The position numbers and the translations under genes are program-made. Source: Schlesneria paludicola DSM 18645 (GTDB lineage: Bacteria; Planctomycetota; Planctomycetia; Planctomycetales; Planctomycetaceae). From it: a DNA stretch of 64,000 nucleotides. The notes beneath the pieces were generated by a model that made no database searches, was not told where the DNA came from, and saw only the letters and a program-made list of their open reading frames with translations. How positions within the stretch are numbered: position 1 is the stretch's first letter; every line of letters starts with the position of its first letter. The stretch lies in contig NZ_JH636438.1 in NCBI RefSeq assembly GCF_000255655.1, positions 124,001 through 188,000 of the forward strand, given 5' to 3'. Positions 36,749 to 43,617 of the stretch are shown one piece after another.

Positions 36749-37065
36749 CGATTCGCTCCGGGAAGACTGCCTTTTTTCGCGATCGCGTGCTTGAGATTAA
36801 CCTGCCAGGATGGCCAATGCGACGCAGGCCGCTTGGCATCGGAATGGACGGTGATTCTGCTTGTGGACCGTTGCGTTGTTCAGGGTGAAGTGTGAAACGA
36901 GAGATCTGGCTTGTTCGTTTCGAACTCACGCGACCGATCATAACAAATCGGATGACGTAAATCTCATGCTGACAGGCTCTAAAAGGCGGTTACGACAGTT
37001 GTGGGATATTGCCGCGGATCAACGGGAGTGGTGGCGTCGATCGCGTCTTTCGGCATGTTTTGTCG

Positions 37066-37386
37066 TCAGGGGTGGGCGGGGTCATCGGCGAGAATGCGAT
37101 TCAATCGATCCAGAAGTTCCGCGGATGAGAAGCCCCGGACCAGGATTCGCTTCAGGTTCGCCGTGTGGCCGCTGAGAATTTCAAAGCGACTGGGGCCGAT
37201 TTTCAGGGCGTCGGCCAAGACTTGAATGATCGCAGAGTTGGCTTTTCCTTTTTCTGGCGCCTGAGTGACGGCGACGCGGATCGCCCCGTCGAAGGTGCCC
37301 GTGATTCCATTCCTTCTGGCACCGGCGTGGGCCTTCACTCGCAGGATGGCACCGTCCGGCGATTCATCGCAGGTGAGTTCTGACAT
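37066..37386 (-). CDS. YggU/UPF0235 (DUF167) family protein
   Basis: 106 residues matching the small DUF167 fold: LRVKAHAGARRNGITG near the N-terminus, then VAVTQAPEKGKANSAIIQVLADAL and SGHTANLKRILVRG. These are the conserved blocks of the family (about 100 residues), whose function is not established. It is a stand-alone gene. Confidence 0.88.
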   Translation of the reverse strand: MSELTCDESPDGAILRVKAHAGARRNGITGTFDGAIRVAVTQAPEKGKANSAIIQVLADALKIGPSRFEILSGHTANLKRILVRGFSSAELLDRLNRILADDPAHP

Positions 37387-37511
37387 CGAGTGGTTCGATC
37401 ACATTGGGGTCGCGGGCGATTGCGTCATGCGCGGCTGTTCGGTCGATCGCTCGATTTTCAGAGGTGTGGGGTCGCGGTGATGCGAGCAAATCATGCGCAT
37501 GGGGCTTGTGA

Positions 37512-37563
37512 CAAAAAACGAAAAAGCAGTGAATCGACATTGGTTATATCGATCCACTGCTTC
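37512..37563 (-). terminator. intrinsic terminator of the small basic protein gene
   Basis: On the minus strand AAGCAGTGGATCGA pairs with TCGATTCACTGCTT (one mismatch) around an 11-base loop and is followed by TTTTTCGTTTTTTG. It lies about 75 bases after the stop of the gene at 37638-37874. Confidence 0.8.
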
Positions 37564-37637
37564 AAATAGACAATCTCGCGTCCGCGATCTGTGGAAGACG
37601 AACGGGAAACCACCAGGGTAATTCGACGTGCGTCGGA

Positions 37638-37874
37638 TTACTTCTTCTTGGCGGCCTTCTTCTTGTCGTCTTTCTTGTCGCCTTCGGCGGTTTTCTTCTT
37701 CTTTTTCTTACCGACGACCAGCCGAACGACGCGCAGCTTTGGAAGGCCAAATGGGCTCGTGCCATCCGCCCAGCGTTCATCCGCTTTCATCTGAGTAATG
37801 CGTTCATCGCGTGACAGCACGCTTCGAAGACGGGCCAACCGGCCTTTGCGCTTCAAACTCTTTTCAATGGTCAC
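37638..37874 (-). CDS. small basic protein (TIGR04137-like, Planctomycetes/Verrucomicrobia/Chlamydiae)
   Basis: This 78-residue, strongly basic protein has the family's conserved front (SLKRKGRLARLRSVLSRDER) and core (RWADGTSPFGLPKLRVVR), plus a lysine-rich C-terminal tail (KKKKKK, then KKAAKKK). The family is found across the PVC group and is thought to be ribosome- or rRNA-associated, but the role is not established. Its own terminator follows. The 304 bases upstream hold its promoter and that of tRNA-Gln but no other gene I can support. Confidence 0.9.
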   Translation of the reverse strand: MTIEKSLKRKGRLARLRSVLSRDERITQMKADERWADGTSPFGLPKLRVVRLVVGKKKKKKTAEGDKKDDKKKAAKKK

Positions 37875-38134
37875 TGCAAATCACTCCCGCCAGATTGGCG
37901 AACCTTTTTGAGCGTGTCACGCTCGAATCATAGACCGTCAACGAATGCACCCTGCCTATCAGGACTCAACCAAGCCAAAACTCGGCCAGCCGGGAGCCGT
38001 CAGGTCGGGCCGAATAGGATAGTTTGACTTGCGTCCGGATTCAAGCCGCGATTCTCTGGTTCCAACGGGAGGCGTTTCAGGTGGAATTTTTCGAGCAGAT
38101 TTTTGGAAGTCCATTTTCTCGAAGTGACCTCCAC

Positions 38135-38162
38135 TTGCCACTTTCGAGGTCGATTCGATAGA
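38135..38162 (+). promoter_or_regulatory. possible promoter of tRNA-Gln
   Basis: TTGCCA and GATAGA are separated by 16 bases and end 16 bases before the tRNA. The spacing is plausible but the -10 is weak. Confidence 0.3.
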
Positions 38163-38178
38163 GTACGCCGCGACGGCT

Positions 38179-38249
38179 TACCCGATAGTGTAACGGTAGC
38201 ACAACAGATTTTGGTTCTGTTTGTCCAGGTTCGAATCCTGGTCGGGTAA
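38179..38249 (+). tRNA. tRNA-Gln (TTG anticodon)
   Basis: The acceptor TACCCGA pairs perfectly with TCGGGTA, and the discriminator is A. The anticodon stem ACAGA/TCTGT encloses TTTTGGT with anticodon TTG (38211-38213). The T-arm CCAGG-TTCGAAT-CCTGG is perfect. CCA is not encoded. Confidence 0.96.
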
Positions 38250-38251
38250 TT

Positions 38252-38287
38252 GCAGTAAGCCCCTACATGATAGGGGCTTACTGCTTT
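38252..38287 (+). terminator. intrinsic terminator after tRNA-Gln
   Basis: The 14-bp stem GCAGTAAGCCCCTA / TAGGGGCTTACTGC with loop CATGA is followed by TTT, two bases after the tRNA. The facing gene at 38309 ends nearby, so it may serve both strands. Confidence 0.82.
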
Positions 38288-38308
38288 AATGGTGTCAAGA
38301 ATTGACCA

Positions 38309-38539
38309 TCAAATTGGGTCGCTTGTCCGGAGATCGCAAAGCGCTTCGACGTCAAAAACGCTATTCAAGTTGGTTTTTGACGGAGTCATCGTTTGTGGGG
38401 CGACATTCTTGATTTCGTCATTCTCCCAGAGAATGACCGGTGTGCCGGTTTGAATCGCACGTTGGATGACCTTCTTGGCTGCCTGTTCAAACGCTGCATT
38501 TGCAAGGTCGGTCAGCGATTGATCATTGGGATTGCTCAT
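38309..38539 (-). CDS. small hypothetical protein, possible partner of a zeta-toxin-like gene
   Basis: 76 residues with an N-terminal helix (LTDLANAAFEQAAKKVIQRA) and the segment GTPVILWENDEI. Small ORFs with a '(N/T)P(V/I)..W..G.I' segment often follow zeta-toxin-family genes, which is what lies upstream here. GAGGTG precedes the ATG. The gene overlaps the end of the zeta remnant by 17 bases. Whether it acts as an antitoxin is unknown, and it may be a surviving relic of a broken pair. Confidence 0.6.
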   Translation of the reverse strand: MSNPNDQSLTDLANAAFEQAAKKVIQRAIQTGTPVILWENDEIKNVAPQTMTPSKTNLNSVFDVEALCDLRTSDPI

Positions 38540-38832
38540 CGGGCACCTCAGACTGCAGTTGAATTCGCTGAAATAAGGACTCTTCACGGATCGAGAGCGA
38601 GAGTTGGTCCTCTTGAGCGATCAAGCCGGGAGGCAGGCGGGAAGCGTCGTACAGCCGCCAGTGATCGAGTATCGGGCGGTAGAGACGGAAGAGATTTTTT
38701 GATCCCGGCTGAGTATCGGCGTCTGATGTCTTCAACCGGAACATGATGCCCTCCTTGCCGTACCCGGTTTGCAACACGTTTCTCGGCCAAGTCCTGGCTG
38801 GGTTGCCACAAGTACAAGAGCACACGTTTGGG
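38523..38832 (-). pseudogene. zeta-toxin-like kinase, frameshifted C-terminal remnant
   Basis: Two frames together match the C-terminal part of chromosomal zeta-toxin-family proteins. From 38832 the first reads PKRVLLYLWQPSQDLAEKRV then VRQGGHHVPVEDIRRRYSAG; after the A6 run at 38695-38700 the match continues one base over as NLFRLYRPILDHWRLYDAS and PPGLIAQE. Five As instead of six would restore one frame. The N-terminal P-loop part expected upstream is not recognisable. An ATG at 38744 with a good-looking GGAGGG would give a 73-residue protein, but that 'ribosome site' encodes the conserved QGGHHVP. The 474 bases upstream (38871-39344) show nothing else. Confidence 0.6.
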
Positions 38833-39344
38833 CAGTTGATGCGGTTGTCCATCATGAGGAAATGATAAGGAGTGCACCGCAAGAATGGCAAAAAGTATGT
38901 AAATCATCCGCGACAACAGCATTTGTTTTCTGTCGTCGCGATCGCCGTGACCGTCCGTCGAAGGATGCTGGCTCCGTTTGATCAGCTTCGTGTTGTATTG
39001 TTAACGCTGATTTTGTAAGGGTTTGTGAGGTTTCTGGATTTGCGTGGAGGCTCTCGTTCTCGAGATCGCCGTGAAATATCGCTTCACCTTCGCTTCTGCG
39101 CACGAGCTGCGTGAGTTAGAAATTCAAGCTGATTGACAGTCTTCCTAAGACGTCTCGTGACAGTTTTTGGCCGTTCTCGGTCTTTCCGTCGGGGCTTTTT
39201 CTGCGAAGTCCTTACACGGAAGTTGCTTTCTTACCGAGTCGTTTTCGTTCCTGGGGAGTTTGATTGCATAGGCGGCACATCAGGGCCGCCGGATTGTCGT
39301 GATCTCCCAAGGTTCTGATTTGCTCGCCGCCCAAAGGGCCGTTC

Positions 39345-42300
39345 ATGTCCGCTGCGCTCGACGTTTCGTCTGTTCAACATGGTCTGTCGGAAAAGCACCA
39401 CATTTCGAACTCACGCCCTGCCGGGACATTGTCCGAGCTATTCGAGGCCCAGGCGGATCTTCATCCGGACCGAATTGCGGTCGAATGTGGTTCGCTGCAG
39501 ATGACGTATCGCGAACTGGAGCAGTCGGCCAATCAGTTCGCATCCCACCTTCGTTCGTTCGACGTCGGACCGGAAGACACGGTGGCTTTTTGGCTGCCTC
39601 GCTCGCGAGAGATCTATGTCGCACTGCTCGGCATTCTGAAATCAGGGGCCGCCTATGTGCCTCTGGATTCCGAGTACCCCGCCGATCGGGTTGCATACAT
39701 CCTGCAGGATGCGGGTTGCAAACTGATCGTGACCACATCGGACTTCGCCGATCGACTGGAAGATTTTCAGGGAGCTGTCGTTCTGCTTGACCGAGACGGG
39801 TCCCTGATCGCGGATCGCCCCAGCCATCGTTTGATGAGTGGCGAATTGAAAGCGGCGAGCGAGAATTTGTGCTATGTGATCTACACCTCGGGTTCTACGG
39901 GCAAACCAAAAGGAGTGTTGATTGAACACCGCAGCGCCGTTCATTTGGTTAAGACCGAGGCCGAGCGTTTTGCGTTGAGCACAGAGGATCGCGTCTATCA
40001 GGGATTCTCCATCGCGTTTGATGCCAGCGTCGAAGAGTTATGGCTGGCGTGGTGTGCCGGGGCTACACTGGTTGCGGCGTTGCCCGATATGATTCATGCG
40101 GGCCCTGATCTGCCGCGACTTCTGACCGAAATGAACATCACGGTTCTGTCGTGTGTCCCCACGCTGCTTGCCATGATGGAAGGCGAACTGCCGACTGTTC
40201 GCATCTTGATTGTGGGGGGCGAGACCTGTTCTACCGACCTCGTCCATCGATGGTGCGTGCCGGGACGTCGGATGTTCAATACCTACGGCCCCACCGAAGC
40301 CACCGTGATTGCGACGTGGACTGAGTGCGATCGCAGCAAGACGGTCACCATCGGCGGACCGCTACCGGGCTATACCGCGTTTGTGCTGGATGACAACGGT
40401 CACGAGTTGCCACCGGGAGATGTGGGCGAACTGTATCTGGGCGGGGCGGGTCTTGCGCGCGGATACATGGGCCGCGAGGATCTCACTCGGGAGCGGTTTG
40501 TTTTCAAAACGGTTGGAATTCTGGAGAGGGAACCGCAACGGCTTTATCGTACGGGTGACCTCACCAAGTGGACGTCGGACGGCCAACTGGAATTCTGTGG
40601 ACGGGCCGACGGCCAGATCAAACTGCGTGGCTTTCGCGTTGAACTCAGTGAAATCGAATCCGAGCTGCTGCGCTGCCCGGGGGTTCGCGCCGCGGCAGTC
40701 AATGTCTGGGAAGACACTGTCGGCGTTCAGGAACTGGTTGCGTATCTTGTTCCCAGAAGTGATTCTGACATTGACGACGAGCAGCTACGGCAGGCGTTGC
40801 GCCTGGTGTTGCCCGTCTACATGATTCCAACCCACTTCGAAACGATCGATTCCTTACCGACCCTGACCAGCGGCAAGGTCGATCGCAAGCGGTTGCCGGC
40901 ACCGAAACGGCGGGCCGATTTGTCGAGCCAACCGATTTCAAATCAGTGGAAGCCTGCGGATGATGTGGAACTGCGACTAGCCGTGGCCTGGAACGAAGTG
41001 TTTCTCACGAACACGATCGGCCCCGACGACGACTTTTTTATGGACCTTGGCGGCCATTCGCTGCTCGCCGCACGGATGGTCTCGGCATTACGGACGTTTC
41101 CGACGTTCGCCAGCCTGTCGATGGTCGACGTGTATCATCATCCAACCATCTCTCAACTGGCCGATTGCTTGCGGCAGCGTAACCGCTTGTCGAACGGCAG
41201 TTCGACCTTGATGGCCGCCAAGAGCGACTCTGAACGTCGCGATCTCTCGCGCCGGTATCGCTGGTGTTCCGTCTTTCAATTCATCGGCTTGTACTTTGTC
41301 ATTGCGTTCTTTTCCCTGCAGTGGCTTGCCCCGTATTTGACCTACACGTTTCTTTTGGACGATGGGTACACCGGGCTTGTGCCGATTGTGATGTCGCTGG
41401 GCACACTCGTGATGCTGTATCCCGTGATGCTGGTGCTCTCGATCGTCACCAAATGGCTGGTCATTGGACGGATCAAACCGGGACGTTATCCGCTGTGGGG
41501 GTCGTACTTCCTGCGCTGGTGGTTTGTGCAGGCGATTCGCAATATCGTGCCGACCAGCTACTTGACCGGGACTCCGCTTTTGGCGTGGTACTACCGCTTC
41601 ATGGGGGCCCACATCGGAGCGAACGTCTATCTCGGAAACGATGGCTGCCAGGCCTTTGACCTGTTGTCGATCGGGGAAGACAGTTGCCTGGGGGCCGATT
41701 CGCACTTTACCTGTGCGACGGTGGAAGATGGGTGGCTGGTGCTTGGTTCCATCGAAGTCGGACAACGCTGTTACGTGGGGACGCGATCGGTTCTGCGTCC
41801 CGGTTCGAGGATGTCGGATGATTCGGAGCTTTCCGACCTTTCCAAGCTTCCAGCGGGGCAGCAGATCCTGACCGGCGAGACGTGGGCGGGTTCACCGGCA
41901 TCCCGGGTTGATGCCGCTGTGGATGGACCGAACTCTGTTGCCATCGATCGCCCTTCCTTGATCAGACGCTTTGGATACGGTGTGTTGTATGTCGCCGGTG
42001 TGATGTTCTTTCCGCTCATCCCGATGGCGGCGTTCTTTCCGGGCATGATCGCCATGGCCCATCTGAACTACATTGACGAACACTATTCCTATCTGGTGCT
42101 CTCTCCGTTTGTCGCAACCTCGTTCGTGGTGCTCATCAGTCTCGAAATCGTAGTCGTGAAATGGTTGCTGTTGGGGCGTGTTCGGCCCGGTACCTATCCC
42201 CTGTACCGTTCGTTCTATTATCGAAAGTGGCTCGTGGATCGCCTGTTGAGCCTGAGTCTGGATGTGATCGGGCCGCTCTATTCCACCTTGTACCTGTCAC

Positions 42301-43352
42301 CCTGGTATCGACTGCTGGGGGCGAAGATTGGTCGTCGAACGGAAATCTCGACGGCATCATTTATCTCTCCCGATTGCCTGCAGATCGGTGATGAGAGTTT
42401 CGTTGCCGATGCGGTGTCACTGGGGGCAGCCCCGGTCCGCGACGGAGTGATGACGATTGGCCCTGTTTCGATCGGCCAGCGGAGCTTTGTTGGAAATAGC
42501 GCGCTGGTTCCCTGCGGTGTCACGATCCCGAACAGCAGCTTGATCGGCTGCTTGTCCATGCCCCCGTCGACTCCCATGGCCGATGGTTCGTCATGGCTCG
42601 GTTCGCCGTCATTTTTTCTGCCACAGCGACAGGCGAGTGCCGAGTTCACCGAACAAGAAACCTTCCGGCCGACGGCGTGGTTGGTCGGTCAGCGCTTGCT
42701 GATCGAGTTTTTTCGAATCACGCTGCCCTCGACGCTCTTCATCATCGTGACCAATGTCTTGCTGTCCGCGATTCTCTTGATGCGGGATGAGCTGCCCGAC
42801 TGGCAAATCATCGTGCTGTTTCCGTGGCTGTATGCCATTACGGGATGTGCCGCCGCGGTCGTGATGATTGCCTTCAAGTGGACGCTCATGGGCCGCTATC
42901 GTCCCTGCGAACGACCCTTGTGGAGTCCGTTTGTCTGGCGAACGGAAGTGGTCACTTCACTTCTCGACAATTTCGCATCGCCGTTTTTTCTCGACCTGTT
43001 GGCCGGTACTCCCTTCATCTGCTGGTTCTTCCGCCGCCTGGGAGCCAAAATCGGAAAACGTGTTTACTTGGATACCACGGAACTGACGGAATTTGATCTT
43101 GTCGAGATTGGTAGCGATGTCGCGGTGAACCTGGACTGCACGTTGCAGACGCACCTGTTTGAAGACCGCGTGATGAAGATGTCGACGATCAAGATTGGTG
43201 ATGGCTGCAGTCTGGGAGCGATGTCACTGGTTTTGTATGACACCGAGATTGGTGAAGGAGTCACCGTTGGCGATTTGTCGCTGGTCATGAAGGGCGAAAC
43301 GTTGCCGCCGCATACTACTTGGACCGGTGTCCCCAGCCGTCGAACGAATTGA
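39345..43352 (+). CDS. Pls/PosA-type single-module NRPS (cationic homopoly-amino-acid synthetase-like)
   Basis: 1335 residues. The adenylation domain (about 25-530) has LCYVIYTSGSTGKPKG, FDASVEELW, TYGPTEATV, YRTGDL, GRADGQIKLRGFRVE and SGKVDRKRLP. A carrier domain follows near 570 (DLGGHSLLAARM). There is no condensation or thioesterase domain. Instead the last ~700 residues hold three tandem repeats, each with membrane helices, a KW-xxxGRxxPG-YPLW-like motif and left-handed-helix hexapeptides, the layout of epsilon-poly-lysine synthetase Pls. Aligning to GrsA gives specificity residues D-A-E-S-I-G-T-V-I-K, close to lysine codes. It would adenylate a basic amino acid and polymerise it at the membrane. 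AAAGGG precedes the ATG. The monomer is inference. Confidence 0.9.
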   Translation: MSAALDVSSVQHGLSEKHHISNSRPAGTLSELFEAQADLHPDRIAVECGSLQMTYRELEQSANQFASHLRSFDVGPEDTVAFWLPRSREIYVALLGILKSGAAYVPLDSEYPADRVAYILQDAGCKLIVTTSDFADRLEDFQGAVVLLDRDGSLIADRPSHRLMSGELKAASENLCYVIYTSGSTGKPKGVLIEHRSAVHLVKTEAERFALSTEDRVYQGFSIAFDASVEELWLAWCAGATLVAALPDMIHAGPDLPRLLTEMNITVLSCVPTLLAMMEGELPTVRILIVGGETCSTDLVHRWCVPGRRMFNTYGPTEATVIATWTECDRSKTVTIGGPLPGYTAFVLDDNGHELPPGDVGELYLGGAGLARGYMGREDLTRERFVFKTVGILEREPQRLYRTGDLTKWTSDGQLEFCGRADGQIKLRGFRVELSEIESELLRCPGVRAAAVNVWEDTVGVQELVAYLVPRSDSDIDDEQLRQALRLVLPVYMIPTHFETIDSLPTLTSGKVDRKRLPAPKRRADLSSQPISNQWKPADDVELRLAVAWNEVFLTNTIGPDDDFFMDLGGHSLLAARMVSALRTFPTFASLSMVDVYHHPTISQLADCLRQRNRLSNGSSTLMAAKSDSERRDLSRRYRWCSVFQFIGLYFVIAFFSLQWLAPYLTYTFLLDDGYTGLVPIVMSLGTLVMLYPVMLVLSIVTKWLVIGRIKPGRYPLWGSYFLRWWFVQAIRNIVPTSYLTGTPLLAWYYRFMGAHIGANVYLGNDGCQAFDLLSIGEDSCLGADSHFTCATVEDGWLVLGSIEVGQRCYVGTRSVLRPGSRMSDDSELSDLSKLPAGQQILTGETWAGSPASRVDAAVDGPNSVAIDRPSLIRRFGYGVLYVAGVMFFPLIPMAAFFPGMIAMAHLNYIDEHYSYLVLSPFVATSFVVLISLEIVVVKWLLLGRVRPGTYPLYRSFYYRKWLVDRLLSLSLDVIGPLYSTLYLSPWYRLLGAKIGRRTEISTASFISPDCLQIGDESFVADAVSLGAAPVRDGVMTIGPVSIGQRSFVGNSALVPCGVTIPNSSLIGCLSMPPSTPMADGSSWLGSPSFFLPQRQASAEFTEQETFRPTAWLVGQRLLIEFFRITLPSTLFIIVTNVLLSAILLMRDELPDWQIIVLFPWLYAITGCAAAVVMIAFKWTLMGRYRPCERPLWSPFVWRTEVVTSLLDNFASPFFLDLLAGTPFICWFFRRLGAKIGKRVYLDTTELTEFDLVEIGSDVAVNLDCTLQTHLFEDRVMKMSTIKIGDGCSLGAMSLVLYDTEIGEGVTVGDLSLVMKGETLPPHTTWTGVPSRRTN

Positions 43353-43403
43353 TTGCGTTGAATCGAGGCCGAATGGAGTTCAGGGTAACGGCCAACTTCT
43401 TCT

Positions 43404-43432
43404 CGTTACCAAGCTCTCGTATTGGCAATGCG
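43404..43432 (-). repeat. decayed REP-like palindrome
   Basis: CGTTACCAAGCTCTCGTATTGG followed by CAATGCG: a degenerate reverse-orientation copy of the family, in the gap between the convergent NRPS and hybrid kinase genes. Confidence 0.5.
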
Positions 43433-43505
43433 TCGTACACATCAGAAATGTGTACGACGGTCTGAGGCCACATTCATGCTCAACTGATAATAAGATCGCA
43501 AGGGG

Positions 43506-43596
43506 CGTTACCAAGCGGGAGCTTGGTAACGAGAGGAGGATGAGGTTGGGAGCTTGGTAGCGAGAAGAAGGTTGAGGTTGGGAGCTTGGCAACGAG
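43506..43596 (+). repeat. REP-like palindrome with two trailing half-copies
   Basis: A consensus copy (43506-43531, loop GGGA) is followed by two partial units, each GAGGTTGGGAGCTTGG plus TAGCGAG or CAACGAG, spaced about 30 bases apart. The right-hand arm has been tandemly multiplied. The cluster ends about 20 bases before the stop of the hybrid kinase and may act as a transcription barrier between convergent genes. Confidence 0.7.
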
Positions 43597-43617
43597 GAAA
43601 TGATCGTCGAAACGCCC

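Noticed and set aside
37959-38141. 60-codon minus frame upstream of the small basic protein
   Set aside because: It spans the promoter region between two genes and has no ribosome site or recognisable motif.
38523-38744. 73-residue protein starting at 38744 with a strong-looking GGAGGG site
   Set aside because: The apparent ribosome site encodes the conserved QGGHH segment of the zeta-toxin family in the other frame, so the coincidence is explained by a frameshifted gene.
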